DNA from: Galdieria partita
Taxonomy: Eukaryota > Rhodophyta > Bangiophyceae > Galdieriales > Galdieriaceae
DNA: 64,000 nucleotides
Direction of reading: 5' to 3'
Assembly (NCBI GenBank): GCA_025991245.1
Contig: BQMJ01000063.1
Span: forward strand, 1-64,000
Part shown: one piece after another, positions 1-12,291 of the stretch
Layout of the letters: each line of letters opens with the position of its first letter
Position numbering within the stretch: position 1 is the first letter of the stretch
Notes under the pieces: model-generated
Databases searched by the model: none
Told to the model about the DNA's origin: nothing
The model's input: the letters and a program-made list of their open reading frames with translations, nothing else
Made by a program: the position numbers and the translations under genes

Positions 1-492
1 CCTAAATAAACCCTAATAAACCCTAATAAACCCTAATAAACCCTAATAAACCCTAATAAACCCTAATAAACCCTAAATAAACCCTAAATAAACCCTAAAT
101 AAACCCTAATAAACCCTAATAAACCCTAATAAACCCTAAATAAACCCTAAATAAACCCTAAATAAACCCTAAATAAACCCTAAATAAACCCTAATAAACC
201 CTAATAAACCCTAAATAAACCCTAATAAACCCTAAATAAACCCTAATAAACCCTAATAAACCCTAATAAACCCTAAATAAACCCTAATAAACCCTAATAA
301 ACCCTAATAAACCCTAAATAAACCCTAAATAAACCCTAAATAAACCCTAAATAAACCCTAATAAACCCTAATAAACCCTAATAAACCCTAATAAACCCTA
401 ATAAACCCTAATAAACCCTAATAAACCCTAATAAACCCTAATAAACCCTAATAAACCCTAATAAACCCTAATAAACCCTAATAAACCCTAAT
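1..492. repeat. Telomere repeat tract (chromosome left end)
   Basis: This is an uninterrupted tandem array of two unit lengths, CCCTAATAAA (10 nt) and CCCTAAATAAA (11 nt). The C-rich strand reads 5'->3' inward from base 1, as expected for a left chromosome end. The outer c.360 bp mixes both units in short runs, and the inner c.130 bp is pure 10-mer. On the G-strand the units are TTTATTAGGG and TTTATTTAGGG. Both resemble the plant-type TTTAGGG repeat with extra bases, but neither is the common form. The tract breaks down at about 492 into variant units. Confidence 0.97.
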
Positions 493-2958
493 AGAACCTA
501 CTACAACCTCAGTAAAACCTCACTAAAGCCTGAATAAGAAAGAAAAATGCATATTCCTTTCTGTCAGGCTACGTGTATTTTAGAGTACACCTCTTTTTTT
601 CGTGAGTGCATCAGAGAAGAAAGTCCTTCAATTCTATCAATCGTTTTACGCGTGCTTCTAGTATAATTAATTACGCCGCAAGTTTTTATAAAGGTTTTTC
701 TAATCTCCACATGACTTTTGTTTTGTTCTTCTTTTTGTTTGTAGATTTGAGTTGGATTGCGGGAACCCTTAGAATCCCAAAAAAATTTTTACATGTCATC
801 TTTAATTAATTATTGTTTTTTTTTGCTTAGCTGTTTTTTTGGTGTGTTGTGTCGATTTATAATTTTAAGCGGTTTGTTTCAATGAAAAACTTTTTTGGTT
901 GATTTTAGCCTTGTTACTTTTCTCTTTTGTTGTCCAAGTTGAAAAGCAAATTATTCAAGCTTTTATTACGTTTTTTTTTGTTCTTAGTTAAGGCTATATA
1001 TATTGTATAGAGAATTCTCGAGTTTTCATATGATGGATGAATTTTCCTTTATGTATCCTGTTTATATTTTTCTATAGTATGTGACTTTGGATTCAAACAG
1101 TACTAAACCCTAAATAAAACTTAATTGACCCTGATAAAAAGAGTTCCTATTGCCCTGTATCAGACCATCCGCATTTGAACAATTATCACTGTCTATGTCG
1201 TATTGTTTTGTTAAAGAAAAAAGCGATGTTTTTCTATGAAGACCTTTACTTTTGCTATTAGTCTCCTAAAATTAGTCAATTTTAAATGGTGCTTCTTGTT
1301 TTGCTAGTGATAAAATGACGTGCCTGTGACCCAGTTTTTTGTATGTTTGTATTTGTTGTTCAGTAAGGGAAGACCTGGAAATTTAAGGAAAATTTTAAGA
1401 TGGTATTTTTAATTCAAAGCTCCTTTGAGTTGAAGCATTTCTATGCTGCTTTGCAATAATTCGAATTTGTGAGGCATTTAGAAATTGTGACCATTTTTCT
1501 TAAGTAGCTCCTTTTTGTTGTCATTTGCATTATTACCGACATTCTTGATTGACCTTGTGGAACAGTAAATTTATATGCTTTTCACATTATTTTTTTTGCT
1601 TTGTCTGATATTTGTGCCAAATCTATTTGGCGTAAGATCCTTTTGGTTTCTGATATTGGATGAATTTACCTTGAAGCACCCTGTTAATATCTTCCAATTG
1701 TATTTGAAAGTTTAGTTAAATATGCTTATTTTACTAGAAATCATACCCTAATGAAGCCTAGAAAACCAAAATAAAGAAAAATTCTTATTGCTTCTTGCCA
1801 GGGCATACCTAGTTTTTCAATCCATTGCGCTCTAGTTGTCTCAAAGTAGGAGTACGCAAAGTAAATTGGTTGTGTCTGGTTTCTTATTTATGCTTTTTGT
1901 CAAAGAATAGCTACGTATTTTTTATTTTTTATGCTCGTTGTGCTACTGACCAAGTTTGGTTTCCTGTCAGCTACATTTTGTTTAAGATTCTTTTGGATTG
2001 GAAACTAGAGTTGGTTGTTACATTCCTCGTTTAATTCAGATTTTTTGAAGTTCACAATTTTCTGCTTCTTTTGCATTGTTTTGAGATTTCAAGTCTTTCG
2101 TTTAAATGGTACTCTTCTGGCTACGTTAGTCTAAAAAAAGAGCAATGTACGCGAAGAAGTCGTCGCAACAGTTGAGCAATCTGTCACAATTAACATTTTC
2201 CTCTCTTTATTCTTTGTTGTTTTCATTATTGCATTCAAGGGTTGTCCCTTCTTTTTACTACTTTTCTATAAATGAAAAAAACATTTTTCTTCTGTATTTC
2301 ATTGTCATATAGCAAATGAACTCCCTTTCATTAAAAGCATTGTATTTTTTTTTCGAGCCGATTCCTGTAACGTGTTAACTTCGTTTCACACGGTCGACAA
2401 ATATCTGCCCCACGAGAACAGGTTCAATGTATTGATGATGTAAACAACATGTGGTATATGAAAATTCTTCAATATATCCTCTTCTTTCTATTTCTCTGAT
2501 TTCTCATTCTATGGTTTGCTCGTAAAATTGGTGTTTGAATTGTTTCTTTAATAAACTTTGGATACAAGTGTAGCCCTTATAATGCAAAGATTGCGTATTC
2601 CCCTTGGATACATTGCATAAATGCCTCTTCAATACCTTTTCATAATGCCATTATGATAGAACTGAAACTAAAATGCTGAAATCTTTTTTTTTTAGTGTTG
2701 CCATTAATTTTAAAAATTATTGAATTTTTTATGCAGTAATGCTACAGTAATGTTTCTCGCAAATTTGTCTTTTCATATAGGTTTGTATGGGTATTACTTG
2801 GTAACGATAATGATATTTCTTTATTTCCTTTTCTTGTTAAATTCGTTGATATCTCCAGTGCATATATAATGAAAAACTTTTCGATTTGGATAGTTTCGAA
2901 ACTTTTGTTTCGATCGTTTTACCAAGACTTTCATAGTTGAACCTTATGAGAATCGTCT
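493..2958. repeat. Subtelomeric higher-order repeat, copy 1
   Basis: This T-rich non-coding block begins with decayed telomere-like sequence (493-535) followed by an AATAAGAAAGAAAAATGC box. Similar telomere-like heads recur inside it near 1101 and 1743, so it appears to be made of c.0.6 kb monomers. Landmarks repeat about 2.79 kb further in: the CACGGTCGACAAAT box at c.2391 matches c.5181, and the GATCGTTT-ACCAAGAC box at c.2912 matches c.5715. The open frames inside are short and not shared between copies, so I see no gene. Confidence 0.85.
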
Positions 2959-3238
2959 TTATTAAACCCTAATAGTAAACCAAAAGTAGACCGTATAGTA
3001 AACCTCAGTAAAATCTCAATAAGAAAGAAAAATGCATGCTTCCTTCGGCCAGGCTACACACATTTTACAATTCAATTATTTCTTCTTTCATGTATGCATT
3101 CCAGGATCCGCTTTATTCTATAATGCTTTTTACCGTTGCTTCTAATGTAATCAGTTTTGTCGCAAATTTTTAATGAGTATTTTAAAGATGGCGTTATGAC
3201 TTTTATTATTGGCTCTTTTCGGTTAACCTTAATATTCC
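2959..3238. repeat. Partial subtelomeric repeat copy
   Basis: A truncated copy of the monomer head sits between two fuller copies. It starts with TTAAACCCTAATAGTAAACC, then carries the AATAAGAAAGAAAAATGC box (c.3018) and the CTTCC..CCAGGCTAC segment also seen at c.555 and c.3335. It ends where the next telomere-like head begins. This looks like an unequal-exchange junction. Confidence 0.75.
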
Positions 3239-5760
3239 CTAACATTCCCTAAATAAACCCTAATAGTACACCATAAGTGGACCCTATAGTAAACCCTCAG
3301 TAGAACCTCAATAAGACAAAAAAAATTGCATGCTTCCTTCTACCAGGCTGCACTTATTTTGCAAGTCACTCATTTTTTTTCATTAATGCATTGGAGAAGT
3401 CGCTTAATCCTATCAAGCTTTTTACCCTTGCTTCTAGTAGAATCAATTATGTCGCAAATTTTTTAGGAGTATTCTAAAGATGACGATGTGACTTCTTTTA
3501 TGAGCTTATTTCTGTTCTGCTTCTATTTGAGTTTTACTGCGAGAATGCTTCAAACGTAAAGAGAATGTTTACATTTTACTCGTAAATATTGGTCGCCCTT
3601 TTTTGTTTAGGCATTTTTCTGTTGTTTTGTGTTGATTGAAAAGTTTAAGCGGTTTGCTCAAATGGAAACTTTTTTGTAGTAACTGTTGTTTTGACATTGT
3701 CGTCTTTCATTGACCAAGGTGTAAAGCAATTTTTAAAGCTTTGATTACATATCAGTTTTCTTTGTTCTTCGTTGAACCCTTATATGTTGTGTAAAGGATA
3801 CTCGAGCTTTCTTATAATAGATGAATGTGTCTTTATTTATCCTGTTAATATTTTTCTATAATTTGTGACTTTAGATAAAAACAGCAATAAACCTTAATAA
3901 AAATTAATAAACCTGATAAAAAAGCTCCCATTGCCCTGTACCAAAACATCCGCATTTGAAAATTTATTATGTTCTCGGTCATCACAATGCATTAGAGAAA
4001 GAAAGTGAATTGGTTCTACCAAAACCTTTACTTTTGCTTTTAGTCTGGTGAAAATAATTATTCTCAAACTGTACTGCTTGTTTTGCCAGTGATGAAGTGA
4101 CTTGCCTTGTGAGCTATCTTTTCGTACGTTTGTATTTTTTGTTTGTTACTGGAAAACCTGGAAATTTATTGAAAATTCTAAGGCGCTATTTTTTAAAGCT
4201 TTTTTGAGTTGAAGCATTTCTGTTGCTTTGCAGTAATTCGATATCGTGAGGTTTTTAGAAATTGTGAGCATTTTTCTTGATTGGTTCCTTTTTTGTTGTT
4301 ATTAACATTGTTACCGTCGTTCTTGATTGACTGAGTGGCACATTAAAGTGATAGAGTTTTTTCATATCATGGTATTTTCCTTTGTCTAGTATTTTTGCCG
4401 AATCTGTTTGGTGTATAATCCTTTGGTTTCTGATATTGGATGAATTTACCTTAAATCACCCTGTTAATGTCTTCCAATAGTGTTTGAAATTTTAGATAAA
4501 TATGCATGTTTAACTTGAAATTATATCCTAATGAAACCTAATAAAACTGAAATAAGAAAAAAATGCTTATTGCTTTCAGCCAGGACATTCATTGTTTTTC
4601 GATTCGTTGCACTCTAGTAGTCTCAAAGTAGGAGTGGGCGGAGTAAATTGTTTATGTCTGATTTCTTGTTTATGTTTTTTGCCAAAGAATAGTTACGTCT
4701 TGTTTTTTTTTATGCTCATTGTGCTTCTGACCAAGGTTGGTTTCCTGTAAGCTACACTTTGTTTAAGCTTTTTTTGGATTGGAAACTAGACTTAGTTGTT
4801 ACATTCCTCGTTTAGTTCAGATTCTTTTTGGAGTTCACAAATTTTTGCTGTTTTTTGTATTTTTTTCGAGAATTTAAGTGATTCGTTTGAATGATACCCT
4901 TCTGGTGTCATAAATCTAAGACGCGAGCATGTACGTGAACAAGTCGTTGCAACAGTAGAGCAATCTGACACTACTAACATTTTCATTTCTTTGTTTTTTA
5001 CTGCTTTCATTGTTGTTTTCAAGGATTGTCCATCCTTTATACTACTTTTCCTCCAATGAGAAAAAAAATATTTTTTCTTCTGTATTTCAATGTGGTATAG
5101 TTGCTAAATTCACTTTCATCAAAAGTATTGTATTTTTCTTCTTTGTGAGCAGTTTGATGTAACTTTTTTACTTCGTTTCACACGGTCGACAAATGTCTAC
5201 AGGACGAGAACAGGTTCAAGGTACTGATGATGTAAGAGACATGTGGTATATGAAAACTCTTCAATGTATTCTCAAGTTTCTATTTCTCTAAATGCTTATT
5301 ACTCTATGGCTTCCTTATAAAATTGGTATTTGTATTGTTCCTTTGACAAACTTTAGAGTCAAATGTAGCCCTTATAATGCAAAGATTGCTATTCCCCTTT
5401 GATGTATTGCATAAACTTCTCTTCAATACCTTTCCATAATGCCAATATAATAGAACTGAAACTGAACTGCTGAAATCTTTTTCTTTTTTCTTTTAATATT
5501 GTCATAAATTTTATAAATTCTTGAACTTTTTTTATGCATTAATGGCACAGTAATGTTTCTCACAAATTTCTCTTTTCATATTAGTGTGTATGGGTATTAC
5601 TTAGTAACGATATTGATATTTCTTTATTGATGTTTCTTATTAAGATCGTTGCTATCTTCAGTGCATACATAATAATAATAGTTCAATTTGGTTAGTGTCG
5701 AAACTTCTGTTTCGATCGTTTCACCAAGACCTCTATGGTTGAACCTTGCCCTATGAAAAT
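3239..5760. repeat. Subtelomeric higher-order repeat, copy 2
   Basis: This is the second full copy of the c.2.5 kb block, collinear with 493-2958. It opens with CCCTAAATAAACCCTAATAG, a clear interstitial telomere stretch, and has further telomere-derived heads near 3885 and 4523. It ends just after the GATCGTTTCACCAAGACC landmark at c.5715. The similarity is obvious by eye, with many scattered substitutions and small indels. No conserved reading frame is seen. Confidence 0.83.
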
Positions 5761-8700
5761 CGTCTTGAAATATCTGTCTTAGATAGCAAAATTTAAGTAG
5801 TGTTTTTTGGTCACTTTATTGTATTCTACTTGCAGTGTTATTGAAAATGTAAACAATTGGTAGGTAGTTTTTACTTTCTAACGGCCTAAAGGTTCTGCTT
5901 GTTTCAATCTGTGAGTACACTTAACTTGAAATATTGTGTCGCTATACATATTTAGCAAAATATGAACAATGCTTATGGTATTCTTGGATTTTCAAAATCA
6001 AAACTTTGTATTTTGGTAAACTTTTCGGGCCGCCTTTTATCTATTTTCAACATTGTCAAACTCCGAATCAATTTGTTGGTTTTTCATGTGCGTACTCTTA
6101 TGCCATAGATTTTTGTTCTATCGTTATTTTATAAGAATGACTGAATTAGAAGATTCAATCATAGTTTAGGCTCTTTGTTCACATTTCAAAACGTTGATTT
6201 TCTTTATCCTTTCTCTTCTAGTACTACTATCTTTGTTCCTTTTGTGTTTCCTGTCTTATAATCCTTGAATGTGTAATAAAGCTTTTCTAGGTTTTATTTC
6301 ACCTATGTACTAAACTGTTCGAGGTGAGAATACAATGATCTTTTTTATATGCAAATTTGTTCTACTTTTCTTTTTACTAAATATCGCATTATCACCACTG
6401 TCTACCCCTGAGAACAGCTAGGAATACTGATGCCATAAAAGACAAGTTGTGCATTGAAATTCTTCAATTTTTTCATGGGCCGACCTTATTAAATTCTTTC
6501 TTTTTCTATAGAGTCTATTCGAGACGACATTTTTCTAGCTCTTCTAATGAAACGTAGATAATTTTACAAAAAACAGTTAAATTTTTTATTTGAAAAGACA
6601 CGACTTTTCATTCCTTTTTCTAAAAGGCATGTGTTTTTCGCAATTCACTAGATCGTCGTAAAAGAATCTAGTAGAATATAAAGTTAAGTGGTTTAGATTG
6701 GGCTACGTATATGTGAAATTGTGTCAACATCCTCGAAGATTTTTGTGAATTTGCTAATTTACCTCGAGTGACAAAGTAATTCTTCCCTTGAAATCTTTTG
6801 GGAATCACCCCCACAGTTGTATTTGTATTGCATGTAAGCGATATCCAATTGTTCCATTTGTTTCACTTTTATTAAAGTTTTTAATTTTTGGGGGGAGCTG
6901 AGCAATTTGGTTATGAATTCGATATATTACGAAATCTAAATCTGGTAATTTTTACACCTAACGTATTGCATGGCTTGTTTCAATATAGTCGTCTTCGATA
7001 TTGAAAGGCGACAGTTTTTCGAAAAGTAGAATCTTGCAACTGTTGGTTGTTACTATATGGCATCTTTTATCAGACACTTTTTTTGTAAAAACTTTTTTTG
7101 CTTTCTTATGGTAACTGGATTCAATTTGTTCTATTTTATGTTGATCGGCATAATAGTATACACGAACTGTACTGTTGATATATATAATGAAGACAAAGCA
7201 AGCCACGCTTTTGACTTAAAAAATCCTCAAATGAATTAAACAGTTAGCAATCTCGCCACAAAAGTTCAACTTTTTCTGTAGCATCTTGGACATTATATGC
7301 TTGATGTCAGTTTGACTATGCTTTGAATAACAGCTTGTAGGGAAACATATCTCTCAAGAGTACCTTTCCTCCATGAGTTTGTTGTATTTTTATTCTTGTT
7401 CTTTGGAATCATCCTGTTGTTTTTGTTTCTTTCCTTCTTAAATATATAAAATTTCTTTTAAGTATTTCAATTTGACAAAAGCACTGAATTGTTTCCGACT
7501 GAGAATAAGGTAGGTTTTTCGTTGAACATGCATTTTGGACACTTCTTCTTACTATCTTTTGCATTATCGATCAATGTTCGTTGAAGAAAACAATTAGAGA
7601 TATACTTATTCAATAAAGACAAGTAGTATATGAGAATTCTTCAACTTTCTAGAGATTCTATTTCTCTTGCTGTCTTTCTTTTCTCTATGGGTAATTTTAA
7701 AGTCGGTATCTTTATCGTTCATTGATTAGTCTAAAGGTGTACGAAAGAAAGAAACGTAACAAATTTCTAATAAAAAGGAATTGTCTAGAGTCCTCTGACA
7801 TACGTCATGTGCTTTCCTTCACTGAATTATGTTCTTGTGAAACCAATGTTTTGAAGCAAAGAATTATTTAGTGTTTCACATATTTTGACTTAACCTTGTT
7901 ACTTTCATATTTTGTAGTTTTGAAATTTTGTTTTGTTTGTTGATCCATTCGTGTCAATTCAATTTCGCCTATGAATTCTTCATCCCCTAATATACTCGTG
8001 CACTTGTACCGCTTTTGACTGACCATGAATTTTCTCTAGTACTTGTTTTGGGGAAACTTTTTCATTGATTTGGAGCTAACATAATTCATTATTTACTTGA
8101 AACCTTACAAAACTAAATTGGCTCCGCTTTCTGTTTTTTGCAACAGTATTATTTACGATCTACTGTGTCAGAGTCTTTCTCGATTCACTGACAGTGGTTT
8201 GAAAAAGTACAACCTTGTTTCGCCCTGTTTTTTCCTCATGTTGTACATCTATCACTTAGCAATTTGGCAAAACAGGGTTTCATTTTCTTATGATCATTGT
8301 ATACTCATTTCATTCTGTGAGTATCTTTGTATACTATAATGCTACTTTGCTGATGGTATACATATTGAAACAAAAGTAAGCCATACCATACATATGCCAT
8401 AAAGAACGCTTTCAATTGAAGGAAGCAGTTAACAATTACAACATTAATATTCCATAATGTCTGCTGCTCTTCCTCTTTATTCTTGCTTTATGTCTACCTG
8501 GTCAATACTTTGCGCGATAACTATTAGAAGATTCTATCACTGCTTAGCATTTTTCCTTATTGGTCATATTGTAATTTCACTCTTTTTCCCTACAATCAAT
8601 TTGTTCTTCTTTGTTTTCTTAGCTTTAAATACATTTTTAGTCTTTTAGTATGCATTGCATAATATTTTGGTTTCTTCCTAGCTCTTTTCACTAGAATTTT

Positions 8701-9000
8701 CTATTTGAAACTCGTTGTTTGGAAAGTCCTCCAATCGAAATTCAATTTCTTCCATGATTTCCATAAGAACTTTCAATGCGTTTTGCTTTTCATACTTTTC
8801 TAGCGTTTAAATCGGTACTTGGAGAATAGAAATTAAATGAATGCCTTTTACTGAGGTACACATTCATTTCTACGTTTTAAAAGGGAGCAAGAACAAGATT
8901 GAGACTAGCAATCTTTGTTAACGGTTCAACTTGAAATACTGTGGTATTTGAGACACTGCAGGAGAAGCTCTACTTGTAAATATTCTAGTGTACTTGGAAA
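5761..9000. repeat. Older, strongly diverged subtelomeric repeat copies
   Basis: Traces of the same landmark (ACGAGAACAG..GATG..ACATGTGGTATATGAAAAnTCTTCAA) recur near 6390-6475 and 7565-7665 in much weaker form. A second internal similarity links c.7160-7260 with c.8350-8450 (a shared GAC/CAAAGTAAGCCA..GAAGGAAGCAGTTAACAAT pattern). The region is T-rich, and its short open frames look fortuitous. I read it as decayed repeat with no supported gene. Confidence 0.5.
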
Positions 9001-11399
9001 CTGGCTCAAGAATTTCCAACTATGTCATGTACGCAAAAATGCACTATTGAAGATCTTGAATCAATCGTTGGCATATCCTCAGCTTTTCCAGAGGACAATG
9101 AAGTATGAAAGAAGAGCTTGATAAGTTCGATTCTTTTACTCCTCCATTTCTGTTGATTTCGACCACTACTTATTTTTATATTTACAAATAAATAGCACTC
9201 TAGCCATTTTTTAGACAGTTGGAGCTTACTCTTGGCTAATCGTGAAAAAGTTCATATGAAACAAGAAAACACAAATTAGTATACACAAACCAATTTCTAC
9301 AACTTTTTTCCACAAATATCTGCTTTAAAAAAATTTCCAAAAAATTTTTCAATTTTGTCGAGAATTGGCTACGTAGAGCAAAACACAGTCCATGGCAGCC
9401 AAAAGGCAATAGAAGAAAGTGAGGGGAAATGGATCAATGAACCCTCATGTGAACTCAAATAACTTCTTACTGAATTTCCCAACGACCCAGCTTGGATTCC
9501 AATTCAGCCTAGTAAAATCTACAATGCAACAAGTTTTTCATTTGCAACACAATCTACTAAGGTTCTATATATTATTTGCTAATATTGTTTTCACAGATAT
9601 CACTTTCTAATTTAGTCGCCTGTGAAGAATAGAGGTCGCTTTGTAAAACTGCATTTCTTCTTGTTGAGTGTGTATGGTTTTTGAATATGTAATATTTTCC
9701 AGATACTACTTTAGGTGTTTTTTATGTTAATCTTTTTCCTCTTTCACATCACAGTGTAATTGAAGATGATTTCAGCATTGTGCATTATGGACCACTTTAT
9801 AGTTTTAATGTATTTTATTCTGAACCTTTTTTATGGTCCGCTTTTATATGTTTTCCTAATTGTTTTAATTCGCCACTGGGTTTTATAAAATTCGTAAACT
9901 TCTTCTTCTCCTAGACTTTCTGTAATTTAGCAATTTGATTGTGTTTGTCCTTGTTTTGGCCGTGTAGCTCGTTTTGAACTGATATTGTTGTTGCCAGAAA
10001 TTTTTGGGTTTTTTCTCTTTTCAATTAAATATTCTAGGTGAAACTCTCACAAGTACATGGTGTCTTCAATAAGTTTCTGTGATAAATAAAGCTTCTCATG
10101 TCAATTGTCTTGCATCTCTAATTATTGTTTTGATTGATATTGGGTTGTTTGAGACTTTTCTTTTAAACTCTGGTCTTAGAAGCATTTTTGTATAGTTGTT
10201 CTTCATAATAAAGTTTTTCTTATGAAGCGATACGAGAACTTTCTTTTTTTGGCGTTGGGTGATAGCTCTACTGCATTGGCCCCAGCTCTGTCCAATTATG
10301 AATAATTTTGATTGGCTGATTGGTAAAACTTGAATGGTCAATTCTAGTCTTTGCCTTTTTTTTAAGAATTTGCGTTGATTCTTTGAAGTCTCTCTGTTTA
10401 CACCTTTGTGACACAAAGTGGCTAAATGTCGAGTCTCGCCTCTCCTGAATTGGGTTAAAGCATATGCAAATTGCCAAGATTCGATTTCTTAGATATCGTC
10501 AATTGTATTTTTCTTCTATAATGGTCTTTTTTGTGCTGTGTATTGCAGTTGGTGTTTGTCTTTCTTTCTTCGCTAAAAGTCTTTCTCGTTTGTATATAAA
10601 TGACAAGTTAATTTGTCTATAAATGAAATTACGTGTAGTGTACATTTTTTATTATCAATTGAAAGGAAAAAATTCCTTGCCTTTCAGACATTTTTATCAT
10701 TATGACAATCTAAATGTTGGCTAGAGTTCTTCTTGTATAATTAACCAGTCACGAAATTCAGCGTGTATTCATTCACGGAAGCTAGACTTCTACGAAAATA
10801 AAATTTTAGCAACCGTACCCACCAGTATGAAGATCGATCGTTCAAGTAAACAGGGCATCAAGAATAAAATATTCATGTCTTGCTCAATTTGCTTTGCAAC
10901 GTAGGAAGATCCTGGAATATCTTGCACATATATAGGAATGTTGCTCAATCGAGTAATTTAATATGCTGAAAGAATCGCTGTGTCTAAAATTAGCGATGTA
11001 TTTATAAATTCGTGGACAGTTGTCAGTTTGTATACTTTGTGCTTGTCAGCCTTTTTATAGAATTGTACGTTGCATAGCTGGTTATGATTTCCCAATAGAA
11101 AGACAGAGCTATTTATGTGCCAAAAGTAATACTATTCAAACAATATCCTTTCAAAAACTGTGTCTCACAAACTGTCAACTGCTGAGTATTTATAGACTTG
11201 AGCACAAAAGACTACGGTAGCTATTCCAAACATACACTATGCCGACGAGTTGCGAAGCCTTTCTTTTGTGAAAGTTTTTCCCATCAGACACTCTTTTTCT
11301 TCCAAGTCTTGTTTCGAAATTGCATCCTTCAAGTGACCTCGTCAAGTAAGATTAGCAAGCAACGACGTAAAGATGCTTCAAAGTGGGTGTACAAACTCT
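9001..11399. other. Gene-free subtelomeric spacer
   Basis: AT-rich sequence. Only open frames of about 106 codons or fewer are present, none with a recognisable domain or credible splice partner. I see no tRNA-like or rRNA-like segment by eye. Confidence 0.5.
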
Positions 11400-11950
11400 G
11401 TTCACGTCCGTTTTCGAAACAGCAACTCACAGTTGAACTGCGCAGTTCAGTCGCCACGAGACAACCTCCCCTCTCCACTTGGACAATAGATTCTCAATAG
11501 ACAAAAACTGACAGTGACAAGAATCGTTTTTGTGAAGAACCAAAGAGAATCAACTCAGAATATACTCCGATTGTTACAAACGATCTTGGTAATTGTTCCA
11601 CAAGAGAGAGTCCTCCTCTGTTGTTTATAGGACAACAATTAGTAGTACAATTCAAATGGAAAAACCAAGTTACATTGGAAGACTAGAGTGGGACAAGGAT
11701 TCAAGGTCAAAGACTATTTGGAGCCTTTGTGCCGACTGGTTCCCCACTACTCCGCAGGGTCAATGTCTTCAAACAGACCAGAAACTAAAGATCAACAAAT
11801 TCTCTAACAGAACTACGTTGCATTCGACATGAAGTTGGAAGCAACTTTGAGGTTCAAGCCAAGTCGTTGACAGGAAACGACCAAAACAAACTGGGCCTTG
11901 GTTGGTATTTCAAAAAGTGCAAAGTCATAAAACTTCAAAGTTTTTTTCGT
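11400..11950. repeat. Diverged non-coding repeat R2, copy 1
   Basis: This segment is collinear with c.14320-14760. Shared blocks include ACAAACTGAC, GACCAGAAACTAAAGATCAACA versus GACCAAAACATAAGGATCAACA, and TTCAAGCCAAGTCGTTGA versus TTAAAGCCCAGTCATTGA. Spacing is preserved with indels. Short open frames inside are not maintained in the second copy, so it is probably non-coding. Confidence 0.6.
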
Positions 11951-12291
11951 ACTAAAAAGTTCTCCTCTAAATTCAACTAACTTACATTTTCATAAAAAGG
12001 AACAATTTTATCCACTTCAAAACAGGTGGTAACAGAGCAACTACAGCCAAAGTTGAGCAAAACAATCACAAAGAGAGATTGGGCAAAGTGACGTTGAAGA
12101 GCTCTTCGAGTACCGTCAAAGTGCACACGCCATATAGTTTCATATGTACCTAGTGAAAACTTTCCAAGGGAACCTTCCACTCAAAGGTTTACCTAGAATA
12201 CTATTGATTCTCTAACGTTGCATTATTTGAAGAGAACCGTTGTGTTAGAATGATCGTTGACATACCCCTGAGAGTAAAGCCCGCCATTGTA

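Noticed and set aside
606-11220. Many short open frames (60-106 codons) in the subtelomere
   Set aside because: They lie in repeats, are not conserved between copies, lack domains and often start without ATG.
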